A stretch of 29,303 nucleotides of DNA from NCBI GenBank assembly GCA_027343965.1, contig DAHWJX010000029.1:1-29303 (forward strand). The letters are read 5' to 3'. This DNA is from JAKACU01 sp021821185. Its GTDB lineage: Bacteria > Bacillota > Bacilli > Alicyclobacillales > SLC66. Of this stretch, positions 1-9,296 are shown in pieces; position 1 is the first letter of the stretch, and every line of letters starts with the position of its first letter. The notes below the pieces were generated by a model that was not told the origin of the DNA, searched no databases, and saw only the letters and a list, made by a program, of their open reading frames with translations. The position numbers and the translations under genes are program-made.

Positions 1-775
1 CTCGCGAAAACACCTCATCACGAACCTTTTGCAGCACTTGTTTCGTGGCTGCAGGCACGGGATAAAAAGTACCCATGCCACCTGTATTGGGACCTTCATC
101 GTGATCAAACACTTGTTTATGATCTTGAATGGCTGGCATCATCAAAAACCCATGTTGATCGACAAACGCCATCACGGACAATTCACTGCCCTCGACAAAC
201 TGCTCGATTACCACGCGTGCACCGGCATCGCCAAAGGCTCGCTCTTGCATTGCTACGATAATCGCCTGGCGCGCTTCGGCAACCGTCTTGGCAACGGTGA
301 CGCCTTTGCCCGCGGCCAGTCCATCTGCCTTTACAACGATCGGTGGCATCATCGAATCGACATAGTTTAAGGCCTCGACGAGATCGTCAAACTCCCGATA
401 GGCAGGCGTCGGGATACCTGCCTTTACCATAAACGCCTTGGCATATGCCTTGCTACTTTCGAGCTGTGCCGCATGTGAATTCGGTCCAAAAATCGCCAAG
501 CCTGATTCTTCAAAGCGATCCACAATGCCGAGAGCCAAAGGCACTTCCGGGCCTACTATCGTAAGTTCGATCGACTCACTTTTCGCAAAAGCAAGTAACC
601 CGTCGAGGTCGTCCACTGCGCACTGTAAAAGTGTGGCCACTTTGGCCATGCCAGGGTTGCCAGGTGCAGCGAACAAGGTAAGCTGATCAAGCGTGCCCGA
701 AGTGATGGCATCACGATGCAACTTTTGGACAATCGCATCCTCTCGGCCACCTGAGCCAATCACCAGAATCTTCAC
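1..775 (-). CDS. purD: Phosphoribosylamine-glycine ligase PurD (3' end beyond window)
   Basis: GAR synthetase, which joins glycine to phosphoribosylamine with ATP in the second step of purine synthesis. The 258 visible residues cover the N-terminal domain, beginning MKILVIGSGGRE, and part of the ATP-grasp domain. The ATP-binding stretch KADGLAAGKGV lies at residues 149-159, and a DHKQVFDHDEGPNTGGMG motif follows near residue 230. The start is GTG at 775, preceded by AGAGGAAG; it lies 24 bases after the purH stop, so this is the last visible gene of the operon. Residue 13 is Asp where the family usually has His (GGREHA). The C-terminal part, about 40% of the usual length near 420 residues, lies outside the window. 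The family call is secure. Confidence 0.96.
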   Translation of the reverse strand, partial: MKILVIGSGGREDAIVQKLHRDAITSGTLDQLTLFAAPGNPGMAKVATLLQCAVDDLDGLLAFAKSESIELTIVGPEVPLALGIVDRFEESGLAIFGPNSHAAQLESSKAYAKAFMVKAGIPTPAYREFDDLVEALNYVDSMMPPIVVKADGLAAGKGVTVAKTVAEARQAIIVAMQERAFGDAGARVVIEQFVEGSELSVMAFVDQHGFLMMPAIQDHKQVFDHDEGPNTGGMGTFYPVPAATKQVLQKVRDEVFSR

Positions 776-799
776 AAGGTTCTTCCTCTCTACGATCAT

Positions 800-2335
800 T
801 TAGTGCTTAAAATGTCTGATACCCGTAAAGACCATGGCGATACCCAACGCATCAGCCATATCGATCGACGCTTGATCTTTAATCGATCCACCGGGCTGAA
901 TGATCGCCGTAACGCCCGCTTTGGCAGCTTCTTCTACCGTGTCAGGCATCGGGAAAAAGGCATCTGAGGCAAGCACACTTCCTTGGCTTAACAAGCCAGC
1001 CTGCTCAGCGGCGATTTTTGCCGAACCCACGCGATTCATTTGTCCCGCACCGACACCCACTGTTTGCCCATCTTTCGTCAATACGATCGCATTAGACTTC
1101 ACGTGCTTGACAATCTTCCAAGCAAAGAGCAATTCATCAAGCTCTTCTTGCGTGGGTTGCCGCTTTGTGACAACTTGCAGATTTTCTTTGGTGACAGTTG
1201 CTGTATCTGCGTCTTGTACAAGCAGTCCGCCTGTGACGCTTTTTAACGTCACATGTCGCACCACCGCTTCGCCAAGGGCAGGCAATTGTAACACACGCAC
1301 ATTTTTCTTCTTCGCTAAATTTTCTAGTGCACCTTGTGAAAAAGAAGGCGCGATTACAATTTCCAGAAATAGCCCGACAAGCTCTTGCGCCATGTCTTCG
1401 GTCACTTCGCGATTGGCCGCCACAATACCACCGAAAATCGATACAGGATCCGCAGCAAATGCTTTTTGCCATGCTGCAAAAATAGACGATCCTGTACCGA
1501 CACCACACGGATTCATATGCTTGACAGCGACAACCGTTGGCTCGTGAAACTCGGCGAGCAAATCGATCGCGGCACCGGCATCTTGGATATTGTTATACGA
1601 CAATTCTTTGCCTTGCAATTGGATGGCATCAACTAAGGATGGTGATTCTTTGCTGCTACTTTTATAGAATGCCGCCTTTTGATGCGGATTTTCCCCGTAA
1701 CGCAAGCCTTGCACTTTCTTGAAGGCAAGCGTCAAATTTTCAGCAAACTCTTCTGCTGTTTGCTGTGTGAGGTAGTTTGCGATAATCGCATCGTATGCTG
1801 CGGTATGCCGAAACACTTTGGCGCACAAGGCAAATCGCTCTTCTTCGGTAAATGCTTGCCCTGCCCGAATCTTTTGCGCAATTACCGTGTAATCCTCAGG
1901 ATCCACGACCGTCACCACAAACCGGTAATTTTTTGCCGCAGCACGCAACATGCTCGGTCCACCGATATCGATATTTTCAATCGCATCATGTAACTCGACA
2001 TTGGGTTTTTCGATCGTTTTTGCAAAAGGGTAAAGATTCACAATCACATAATCAATCATCGTAATTCCGTGCTCTTGCGCTGCTTTAACATGCGCTTCGT
2101 TGTCACGCAGCGCAAGCAACCCGCCGTGAATCATCGGATGCAACGTTTTAACTCGACCATCCATCATCTCAGGAAACCCTGTTACTGCGGATACTTCTTG
2201 AACAGCAATCCCAGCTTCTTGTAACGTGCGATACGTCCCGCCTGTCGAGATAATCTCCACGCCGGCTTCTTGTAGCGCGCGCGCGAATTCTACAATACCC
2301 GTCTTATCCGATACGCTGATCAAAGCTCTAGTCAT
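800..2335 (-). CDS. purH: Bifunctional AICAR transformylase / IMP cyclohydrolase PurH
   Basis: Catalyses the last two steps to IMP: formylation of AICAR with 10-formyl-THF, then ring closure. At 511 residues it has the normal length. The N-terminal MGS-like cyclohydrolase domain (about 1-150) starts TRALISVSDKTG. The transformylase domain carries RYGENPHQ (212-219) and KHMNPCGVG (272-280), with the catalytic Lys-His pair at 272-273. The reading frame could be extended upstream by 10 codons. I chose ATG at 2335 because GGGAG lies 11 bases ahead of it and because this ATG overlaps the purN stop as ATGA, the usual sign of translational coupling. Confidence 0.97.
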   Translation of the reverse strand: MTRALISVSDKTGIVEFARALQEAGVEIISTGGTYRTLQEAGIAVQEVSAVTGFPEMMDGRVKTLHPMIHGGLLALRDNEAHVKAAQEHGITMIDYVIVNLYPFAKTIEKPNVELHDAIENIDIGGPSMLRAAAKNYRFVVTVVDPEDYTVIAQKIRAGQAFTEEERFALCAKVFRHTAAYDAIIANYLTQQTAEEFAENLTLAFKKVQGLRYGENPHQKAAFYKSSSKESPSLVDAIQLQGKELSYNNIQDAGAAIDLLAEFHEPTVVAVKHMNPCGVGTGSSIFAAWQKAFAADPVSIFGGIVAANREVTEDMAQELVGLFLEIVIAPSFSQGALENLAKKKNVRVLQLPALGEAVVRHVTLKSVTGGLLVQDADTATVTKENLQVVTKRQPTQEELDELLFAWKIVKHVKSNAIVLTKDGQTVGVGAGQMNRVGSAKIAAEQAGLLSQGSVLASDAFFPMPDTVEEAAKAGVTAIIQPGGSIKDQASIDMADALGIAMVFTGIRHFKH

Positions 2336-2928
2336 TTGTCGTCGTTCTCCCTTAGCAAAAGACATAATGTGCGAACAACTTCGGGAAGCAGTTCATGCTC
2401 AGCTTCATGTATACGTGCACTAAGCGTTTCTTTCGTATCTGTTGGTTCTATAGCCACTGGTGTCTGGGCAATCACAGGGCCATCATCAAGTCCTGCCGTC
2501 ACATAATGAACGGTAACCCCTGTTTGCTGCACGCGAGCATCAAGAGCTTGTCCGATCGCATCAAGACCTTTAAAAGCCGGTAATAAGGACGGATGTAAGT
2601 TAATGATTCGCCCTTCGTAAGCATCCAGCAGTACACTTCCGACAAGACGCATATACCCAGCTAAGACCACCAAACGAACGTCGTTTTCGTGCAAAAAGGA
2701 GACGACTGCTCGTTCAAATGCTTCCTTGCCCCCGGCTTCTTTGTGCCTTTTGGCCCACACAGGAATGTTCGCCAAACGTGCAAAAGCTACCGCCTGACAA
2801 TCCGGTTGATCGCTCACAAGGACAGCAACATGCGCTGGATACAATGCATTTGCTCGTTCAAGCTCAATCAAATGGCGCGCATTCGATCCTGCACCTGACG
2901 CGAAAACCGCGATAGACACCTTATCCAT
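2332..2928 (-). CDS. purN: Phosphoribosylglycinamide formyltransferase PurN
   Basis: The folate-dependent GAR transformylase, third step of the purine pathway. It has 198 residues, a normal length. The N-terminus is VSIAVFASGAGSN, the phosphate-binding loop of the family. The catalytic residues equivalent to E. coli N106, H108 and D144 are present as N110 and H112 (in INLHPSLLPAFKG) and D148 (in LDDGPVI). ATG at 2928 is taken as the start, with GGGGAG 10 bases upstream. A TTG one codon earlier is also in frame. The gene overlaps the end of purM by 8 bases and the start of purH by 4. Confidence 0.96.
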   Translation of the reverse strand: MDKVSIAVFASGAGSNARHLIELERANALYPAHVAVLVSDQPDCQAVAFARLANIPVWAKRHKEAGGKEAFERAVVSFLHENDVRLVVLAGYMRLVGSVLLDAYEGRIINLHPSLLPAFKGLDAIGQALDARVQQTGVTVHYVTAGLDDGPVIAQTPVAIEPTDTKETLSARIHEAEHELLPEVVRTLCLLLRENDDK

Positions 2929-3976
2929 CAAGTTGATTCTCCCCTACATAAACAACGCCGTCACCAGCAATGACACGACCGATGACATAAGGTGTCTCGC
3001 CAAACTCCCGAAGTTTATCGCATGTCGTAGTAACGTCCTCTTCGTGCACCACTAAGACATACCCGATTCCCATGTTCCAAGTCCGATACAAAGTTTCGTG
3101 CGATATCTCTTGTAGCCCAGTCAAATACGAAAAAATAGCCGGCATAGGCCATGAACCCAACGTAATCTCGCAACCAAGTCCGTCAGGCAAAGCGCGCGGC
3201 ACATTTTCCGTTAAGCCGCCGCCTGTGATATGCGCCATACCGGATAACGAGATCGTCTCTAACAACGGTAAGACAGACGACACATAAATTCGCGTCGGTG
3301 CAAGCAATGCTTCGCCTATCGTTCCAGTAAGTTCAGGCGACGTGTCCATGAGATTAATGTGATGATCATCGATGAGCTTTCGCACCATAGAAAACCCGTT
3401 AGAATGAACCCCAGACGAAGGTAATCCGAGCAAGATGTCCCCTTTTTTCACGGCGTTTTTATCCATCATACGGGATTTTTCGGCTACGCCTACAGCAAAA
3501 CCCGCCAGATCATACTCGCCATCAGGATACATCCCAGGCATCTCAGCTGTTTCACCGCCAATCAGCGCAGCATGAGCATCCACACAACCCTCGGCGACAC
3601 CTTTGACGACTTGCTCCATGACAGCAGGTGACAATTTCCCTGTCGCAAAGTAGTCAAGGAAAAACAGCGGTTCAGCACCCATCGCTAAAATATCATTGAC
3701 GCACATCGCAACGGCATCGATACCGATCGTATCATGACAATCAAGCGCAAAGGCAAGCTTGAGCTTTGTCCCGACGCCATCCGTGCCCGACACAAGAACA
3801 GGTTCATCATAGCGATTTTTATCAAAGAGAAAACCGCCTCCAAAGCCGCCCAAAGAACCCAACACTTCTTTTCGCATGGTGCGCAAAACATGCGGTTTAA
3901 TACGGTTCACAGCTTCGTTTCCAGCATCGATATCGACACCAGAAGCGCGGTACAAATCATCATCGTATTGCCCCAC
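2921..3976 (-). CDS. purM: Phosphoribosylformylglycinamidine cyclo-ligase PurM
   Basis: AIR synthetase: closes the imidazole ring of FGAM using ATP (fifth step). It has 351 residues, the usual length, and belongs to the PurM/PurL/SelD superfamily. Visible family motifs are GTDGVGTK (64-71), the metal and substrate segment around GIDAVAMCVNDI, and GGETAEMPGMY. The start is GTG at 3976 with AAAGG about 10 bases upstream; an ATG two bases earlier is in another frame. It begins 7 bases after the purF stop and overlaps purN, so it is part of the same transcript. Confidence 0.97.
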   Translation of the reverse strand: MGQYDDDLYRASGVDIDAGNEAVNRIKPHVLRTMRKEVLGSLGGFGGGFLFDKNRYDEPVLVSGTDGVGTKLKLAFALDCHDTIGIDAVAMCVNDILAMGAEPLFFLDYFATGKLSPAVMEQVVKGVAEGCVDAHAALIGGETAEMPGMYPDGEYDLAGFAVGVAEKSRMMDKNAVKKGDILLGLPSSGVHSNGFSMVRKLIDDHHINLMDTSPELTGTIGEALLAPTRIYVSSVLPLLETISLSGMAHITGGGLTENVPRALPDGLGCEITLGSWPMPAIFSYLTGLQEISHETLYRTWNMGIGYVLVVHEEDVTTTCDKLREFGETPYVIGRVIAGDGVVYVGENQLDG

Positions 3977-3983
3977 ATCACCA

Positions 3984-5396
3984 CTACCTTTCTAACGAAC
4001 GAGAGGGATACACATCGGTAGGATACTTTCCTGTGAAACAGGCATTGCAAAATCCATGATGCATCACATCATCGACACCAAATACCGAAAGCATGCCAGC
4101 TTCATCAAGATAGGCTAAACTGTCAGCTCCAATAAACTCCTGAATCTCTTCTACCGTCTTTCTTGCTGCGATCAATTCTTCACGAGCCGATGTGTCAATC
4201 CCGTAATAGCATGAATGCTTGACCGGTGGCGACGTAATACGCACATGAACCTCTGTGGCGCCCGCCTCGCGTAAGAGACTGACAAGGCGCGCGCTTGTCG
4301 TGCCGCGCACAAGCGAATCATCCACCATAACCACGCGCTTTCCTGCCACGATCTTTCGCACAGCATTCAACTTCAACCGTACGCCTAGGCTGCGCAAATC
4401 TTGCGAAGGTTGGATAAACGTACGCCCACTGTATTTATTTTTAATAAGCCCAATTTCATACGGTATCGCTAATTCTTCCGCAAATCCAATGGCAGCGGAT
4501 ATGCTCGAATCAGGCACACCAATGACCACATCGGCTTCAACGGGCGTTTGCCGAGCGAGTACACGACCAAGTTGTTTACGCACCATGTGCACATTGAAAC
4601 CGTCAATATCACTGTCAGGTCGCGCAAAGTAGATATACTCAAAGGTACACAAAGCCTTTTTCGCCGATGATGCATAGCGCTCACTATGCAGGCCAGCTTT
4701 GTCTATGATGATCATTTCGCCCGGTTCTACATCGCGAACAAATTCCGCGCCGATCGTATCAAAAGCGCACGTTTCCGAGGCCACCACATACGCATCGCCC
4801 ATGCGTGCAAGAGCAAGCGGACGCAGTCCTTGTGGATCACGAAGTGCAATCAACTGATCATCTGTCAAAATCACAAGGGCGAAGCCACCTTTTAGCATCG
4901 AAAGACTGACGCGCACATTTTCCGCAATCGTTGGAAAGGCGCCGCGCGCGATCAAGTGAGCCACGACCTCGGTGTCACTCGTCGTCTGAAAAATGCTTCC
5001 CTGGCCTTCGAGATGGTTTTGCAGTTGCCTTGCATTGACCAGATTGCCGTTATGCGCCATCGCCAGATTGCCCTGCCGAAAGCTAAACACAAGTGGTTGG
5101 GCATTAGCGACATTGCTTGCCCCAGCCGTCGAATAACGCACATGACCAACAGAGGCCGTACCCTTAAGACTTTGCAACCGATTTCCCGCAAACACTTCCG
5201 TCACAAGCCCCATCGCACGATGACTATGCATCGTCAAACCATCAACTGTCGCAATACCTGCACTTTCTTGTCCGCGATGCTGCAGTGCATAAAGACCATA
5301 ATACGTGAGCTGAGCTGCTTGCGGGTGCCCGAAAATGCCGAATACACCACATTCTTCATGCATCTTGTCACTACAATGCATCATCCATTCATCCAT
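3984..5396 (-). CDS. purF: Amidophosphoribosyltransferase PurF
   Basis: The committed step of purine synthesis: moves ammonia from glutamine to PRPP. The 470-residue protein has a 15-residue propeptide ahead of the expected mature Cys16 (ECGVFGIFG), the N-terminal nucleophile of the glutaminase domain. The PRPP loop VVMVDDSLVRGTT lies at about 355-367. Cys250, Cys396, Cys450 and Cys453 fit the four [4Fe-4S] ligands of the B. subtilis enzyme, so this should be the oxygen-sensitive, propeptide-processed type. ATG at 5396 has AGGAG about 10 bases upstream; a GTG at 5417 would add 7 residues. It overlaps the end of purL by 16 bases. Confidence 0.96.
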   Translation of the reverse strand: MDEWMMHCSDKMHEECGVFGIFGHPQAAQLTYYGLYALQHRGQESAGIATVDGLTMHSHRAMGLVTEVFAGNRLQSLKGTASVGHVRYSTAGASNVANAQPLVFSFRQGNLAMAHNGNLVNARQLQNHLEGQGSIFQTTSDTEVVAHLIARGAFPTIAENVRVSLSMLKGGFALVILTDDQLIALRDPQGLRPLALARMGDAYVVASETCAFDTIGAEFVRDVEPGEMIIIDKAGLHSERYASSAKKALCTFEYIYFARPDSDIDGFNVHMVRKQLGRVLARQTPVEADVVIGVPDSSISAAIGFAEELAIPYEIGLIKNKYSGRTFIQPSQDLRSLGVRLKLNAVRKIVAGKRVVMVDDSLVRGTTSARLVSLLREAGATEVHVRITSPPVKHSCYYGIDTSAREELIAARKTVEEIQEFIGADSLAYLDEAGMLSVFGVDDVMHHGFCNACFTGKYPTDVYPSRSLER

Positions 5397-7645
5397 GACC
5401 CAATGGCTCCTCGCCACGCGGTTTCAAGCTCCTGTATGTTTGCTTGAACAACCACGTCTTGATCAATGTAAACGGTAAACGTGCTATCTGTTGTAACTTC
5501 ACCCAGGCGCACACAAGGAACACCATGCATTTTTGCTAAAGACGCCAATGCCTGTTCGTTTTGCTCTCTTACTTCAACGATGATACGAGATGGACTTTCA
5601 CCAAAAAACACAGCTAAAAGATCATTGGCACTAAGAGCATGATCTGGAGACAAATGAACCTGTACGCCAAGTTTGTTTTCTGTCATGGCCATTTCGGCCA
5701 CAGCAACGAGCAATCCACCATCGGACACATCATGAGCTGCATCAAGCAATCCCTCTTGGATCGCTTGTAAACAAACATCTTGCACCGCTTTTTCATGATC
5801 AAAGACAAAAGCTGGCAAAGCATAATCCAGATGATGCATAGGATCCCGCATATGGAGATACTCTGAACCTCCCAAGCCATCATCAAGCCCCGCAAAAAGA
5901 TCACCAAGCAGGTAAAGAGCATGGCCTGGCGCTTTCAGATCACTTGTCATGATATCTTTGACGTGTTCAATCAAACCTACCATACCAATCACAGGCGTCG
6001 GATAGATATCAACACCATGTGACTCATTGTATAAAGAGACATTGCCGCCGATAACAGGCGTGGCAAACACTTCACAAGCCCGACTGATACCATCTGCCGA
6101 TTGTTCCAATTGATAAAAAACTTCTGGTTTTTCAGGGTTGCCATAGTTCAGGCAATCAGTGACAGCTAGCGGTTGCGCGCCTGAGCAGACCAAATTGCGG
6201 GCCGCCTCAGCCACAGCCATGGCTCCACCTTGGAAGGGATCCAAGTAAACGTATTTGCCATTGCCATCCGTCACGAAAGCCAACGCTTTTTTGGTGCCAG
6301 GAACTCCAACGACAGCAGCATCAGATCCGGGTCGCACAAACGTCTCCGTACGCACCATCGAATCATATTGGTCATATACCCATTCTTTACTCGCGATCGT
6401 TGGACGCGACAGCAATGCCACGAGTTCGTCTGTCATGCTTGATGCGACGTGACAGACAGGCCGATCCACCCGCAAGTCATCCAGATAACGTGGTCGCAAA
6501 GAGGGCCGATAAGCAATCGGCGCTTCATCCACCAATGCCGTTACAGGAATTTGCGCCGCAATCGTTTCGCCTTCAACGATGCGTAAAAAACCGTCGTCGG
6601 TTACATGACCGATCGCCGTCGCTTCCAAGCCCCATTTTTCAAAAATCGCATAGGCGATGTCTTCTTCGCCTTTCTCCATCACGACAAGCATGCGTTCTTG
6701 CGACTCAGACAGCATCATTTCATAAGGCGTCATCGCTGTTTCGCGCACAGGTACTTTCGTGACGTCAAGCACGAGGCCACTACCAGCACGGCTCGCCATT
6801 TCAGCAGAAGAAGAGGTAAGGCCAGCTGCGCCCATATCCTGGATACCAATCACCTTTCCGGTGTCAATCAATTCAAGACACGCTTCAAGCAACAGCTTCT
6901 CCATGAAGGGATCACCGACTTGCACCGCAGAACGCTCTTTAGCGTGTGGATCTTGCGCCGAAGCAAACGTGGCGCCATGGATACCATCGCGTCCGGTTTT
7001 GGCACCCACCACGAGAACCGGATTGTTGGTGCCGCTCGCCGTACCTGTCGCAATCTTGTCATGCGCGATCAAACCGACGCACATTGCATTGACAAGCGGA
7101 TTATGTGAATAGCGATCATCAAACACAACTTCGCCGCCGACCGTCGGAATGCCAATACAATTACCATAACCGCCGATACCAGCGACAGAATGGGAAAATA
7201 AATAACGATTGTGTGCGTCGTTTAATTCGCCAAAGCGTAGACTGTTTAACATCGCGATCGGTCTTGCACCCATCGTAAAAATGTCGCGAATAATACCGCC
7301 AACACCCGTCGCCGCACCTTGATAAGGCTCGATCGCTGTCGGATGATTGTGACTTTCCATCTTGAAAACCACCGCGAGGTTATCGCCAATGTCGACAATG
7401 CCAGCATTTTCACCAGGTCCTTGCAACACACGCTCACCTGTTGTGGGAAAACGGCGCAAGACAGGCCGTGAACTTTTGTAACTACAATGCTCAGACCACA
7501 TGACACTAAAGATGCCTGTCTCTGTATAGTTAGGTAACCGACCTAACGAAGCAATGATTTTTTCGTATTCTTCCTCGGTTAGACCAAATGTGCGATAAAT
7601 TTTTTCTTCTTGCACCTGTTGTGGCGTTGGTTCACCGTGTGCCAT
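5381..7645 (-). CDS. purL: Phosphoribosylformylglycinamidine synthase subunit PurL
   Basis: The large ATP-dependent subunit of FGAM synthase (fourth step). At 754 residues it is the short Gram-positive form that works with separate PurS and PurQ, not the 1300-residue fused form of enterobacteria. Near the N-terminus are WSEHCSYK (His53) and the ATP-binding stretch FKMESHNHPTAIEPYQG (94-110). Two PurM-like halves follow. The frame is open 16 codons further upstream, but ATG at 7645 has an excellent GGAGGG site 6 bases ahead and gives the usual N-terminus. It overlaps the end of purQ by 14 bases. Confidence 0.97.
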   Translation of the reverse strand: MAHGEPTPQQVQEEKIYRTFGLTEEEYEKIIASLGRLPNYTETGIFSVMWSEHCSYKSSRPVLRRFPTTGERVLQGPGENAGIVDIGDNLAVVFKMESHNHPTAIEPYQGAATGVGGIIRDIFTMGARPIAMLNSLRFGELNDAHNRYLFSHSVAGIGGYGNCIGIPTVGGEVVFDDRYSHNPLVNAMCVGLIAHDKIATGTASGTNNPVLVVGAKTGRDGIHGATFASAQDPHAKERSAVQVGDPFMEKLLLEACLELIDTGKVIGIQDMGAAGLTSSSAEMASRAGSGLVLDVTKVPVRETAMTPYEMMLSESQERMLVVMEKGEEDIAYAIFEKWGLEATAIGHVTDDGFLRIVEGETIAAQIPVTALVDEAPIAYRPSLRPRYLDDLRVDRPVCHVASSMTDELVALLSRPTIASKEWVYDQYDSMVRTETFVRPGSDAAVVGVPGTKKALAFVTDGNGKYVYLDPFQGGAMAVAEAARNLVCSGAQPLAVTDCLNYGNPEKPEVFYQLEQSADGISRACEVFATPVIGGNVSLYNESHGVDIYPTPVIGMVGLIEHVKDIMTSDLKAPGHALYLLGDLFAGLDDGLGGSEYLHMRDPMHHLDYALPAFVFDHEKAVQDVCLQAIQEGLLDAAHDVSDGGLLVAVAEMAMTENKLGVQVHLSPDHALSANDLLAVFFGESPSRIIVEVREQNEQALASLAKMHGVPCVRLGEVTTDSTFTVYIDQDVVVQANIQELETAWRGAIGSWMNG

Positions 7646-8318
7646 GTGCGTCCCTCCAGGTAGTAAAAATCGACGTAAAAAGCCGCACACCATCGGCAGA
7701 ACCTAAAAGTTCGTGGACAGCGCGTTCAGGATGGGGCATCATACCAAGGACATTTCTCCGAATGTTTACAATGCCCGCGATGTCACCTACCGAACCGTTG
7801 GGGTTATGCTCTTTAACATACCGAAAAACAATCTGTCCATTTTTCTCAAGCTCTTGTACCGTCGCATCATCGGCATAATAATTGCCCTCGCCATGCGCGA
7901 TCGGAATACGCAACACTTCACCCTCCTGATATGAGCGCGTATAAGGCGTGTCTGTATTTTCTACAACAAGCTGTGCCATTTCACAGCGAAATTGCAAGGA
8001 TTCGTTTTGTCGCAAAGCACCAGGCAAAAGCCCTGCTTCGGTCAAAACCTGAAATCCATTGCAGATACCAATGACCAATTTGCCTTGCTCAGCCTCTGTC
8101 GCCACCGCATCCATGACAGGTGAAAACCGCGCAATCGCACCGGCACGCAAGTAATCCCCGTAAGAAAAGCCACCCGGTACCACGATCACATCGTAAGCAG
8201 AAAGATCTTTTGTCGTATGCCAGACAAGCTCAGCTGTTCCTGTTGTCGTGCTCTGCACCGCTTTAACCGCATCAACATCGCAATTGCTGCCTGGAAATTG
8301 AATGACGGCTGTCTTCAC
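7632..8318 (-). CDS. purQ: Phosphoribosylformylglycinamidine synthase subunit PurQ
   Basis: The glutaminase subunit of FGAM synthase; it supplies ammonia to PurL through a complex with PurS. It is a class I glutamine amidotransferase of 228 residues. The catalytic triad is visible as Cys86 in GICNGFQVL, and His196 and Glu198 in MMPHPERA. The oxyanion region FSYGDYLRAG lies at 51-60. The start is GTG at 8318, with a near-perfect GGAGGT site 7 bases upstream, and the GTGA shared with the purS stop gives a 4-base overlap. Confidence 0.97.
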   Translation of the reverse strand: MKTAVIQFPGSNCDVDAVKAVQSTTTGTAELVWHTTKDLSAYDVIVVPGGFSYGDYLRAGAIARFSPVMDAVATEAEQGKLVIGICNGFQVLTEAGLLPGALRQNESLQFRCEMAQLVVENTDTPYTRSYQEGEVLRIPIAHGEGNYYADDATVQELEKNGQIVFRYVKEHNPNGSVGDIAGIVNIRRNVLGMMPHPERAVHELLGSADGVRLFTSIFTTWRDAHGTR

Positions 8319-8572
8319 GACACTACCTCCGCCAAGCGATAGGTATACGTTTCAATGACTGGGTTCGTCAAAAACTTTGCGCACATCGCTTGCACTTGTT
8401 CATTTGCTGCTTGCTCATTGTCAGCATCAAAAACCACTTCAAGGTACTTGCCCACGCGGACATCATGCACATTCGTGTATTGCATGGCGTGCAACGCTTT
8501 AGTCACAGCCGCGCCTTGCGGGTCAAGCACACTACCTTTTAACGTTACGTAAATCAAAGCCTGCCATGTCAT
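8315..8572 (-). CDS. purS: Phosphoribosylformylglycinamidine synthase subunit PurS
   Basis: Small structural subunit of the three-part FGAM synthase, which bridges PurQ and PurL. It has 85 residues, the typical length. The family pattern is clear: a beta strand with YVTLKGSVLDPQGAAV, then VHDVRVGKYLEV. It is joined to both neighbours by 4-base overlaps (ATGA with purC, GTGA with purQ), which suggests that the subunits are made in fixed proportion by translational coupling. Confidence 0.95.
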   Translation of the reverse strand: MTWQALIYVTLKGSVLDPQGAAVTKALHAMQYTNVHDVRVGKYLEVVFDADNEQAANEQVQAMCAKFLTNPVIETYTYRLAEVVS

Positions 8573-9285
8573 GCGTTTGTCCCCCCAACGCGCCGCCAGA
8601 TCTCTTGGTACGCTTCTGTTACGCCGCCAAGATCACGACGAAAGCGATCTTTATCGAGTTTTTCTTGCGAATAGATATCCCATAAGCGACAAGTATCTGG
8701 TGAGATCTCATCAGCCAAAACGAGTTCACCCGTCGTTAAACGGCCAAATTCGAGCTTGAAATCAACAAGGGTAAGGTCGCGAGCAAGTAAAAATTCCCGT
8801 AAAATTTGGTTGATTTTTAATGCTTGATCTTCCAAATAATCGATCTCTTCACGTGTAGCAAAACCCATGGCAAGCGCATGCGAGCGGTTGATCAAGGGAT
8901 CGCCAAGCGCGTCGTTTTTATAATAAAACTCCACGACAGGACGTGATAACATCGTTCCTTCATCCAACCCAAGGCGCTTAGCCAGACTTCCTGCCGCAAG
9001 ATTTCTTGTTACCACCTCAAGGGCGATAATTTCCACTTTTTTGACGAGCATTTCCGTGTCAGAGACAGACTCAACAAAATGCGTCGCGATCCCCGCATTC
9101 TCTAGAACATGAAAAAACGCTGTACTGATATGGTTGTTCAGTTCACCTTTGTGTTCAATCTGTCCCTTTTTCTCACCATTAAGTGCAGTCGCATCATTCT
9201 TGAATTCCACCAAGAACACGTCTGGTTGTTCTACTTCAAATAAACGTTTTGCTTTCCCTTCATAGACCATTTTACCTCGTTGCAT
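8569..9285 (-). CDS. purC: SAICAR synthase PurC
   Basis: Phosphoribosylaminoimidazole-succinocarboxamide synthase: condenses CAIR with aspartate using ATP. It has 238 residues. Family motifs are YEGKAKRLF (8-16), EVVTRNLAAGS (90-100), VDFKLEFG (174-181) and DEISPDTCRLWD (192-203). ATG at 9285 has GGAGG 7 bases upstream, and the purB stop TAG adjoins that site. Its substrate CAIR must come from PurE/PurK or an equivalent, which are not encoded in this window. Confidence 0.97.
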   Translation of the reverse strand: MQRGKMVYEGKAKRLFEVEQPDVFLVEFKNDATALNGEKKGQIEHKGELNNHISTAFFHVLENAGIATHFVESVSDTEMLVKKVEIIALEVVTRNLAAGSLAKRLGLDEGTMLSRPVVEFYYKNDALGDPLINRSHALAMGFATREEIDYLEDQALKINQILREFLLARDLTLVDFKLEFGRLTTGELVLADEISPDTCRLWDIYSQEKLDKDRFRRDLGGVTEAYQEIWRRVGGTNA

Positions 9286-9296
9286 GAGAGCGCCTC

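Noticed and set aside
1..775. purD as a truncated pseudogene
   Set aside because: The frame is open without break to the window edge and keeps the ATP-grasp motifs; it is cut only by the window.
900..1547. A 215-codon plus-strand open frame opposite purH
   Set aside because: It lies entirely antisense to a clear, conserved purH and encodes a Ser/Thr/Ala/Cys-rich sequence without any family features; a shadow of codon bias.
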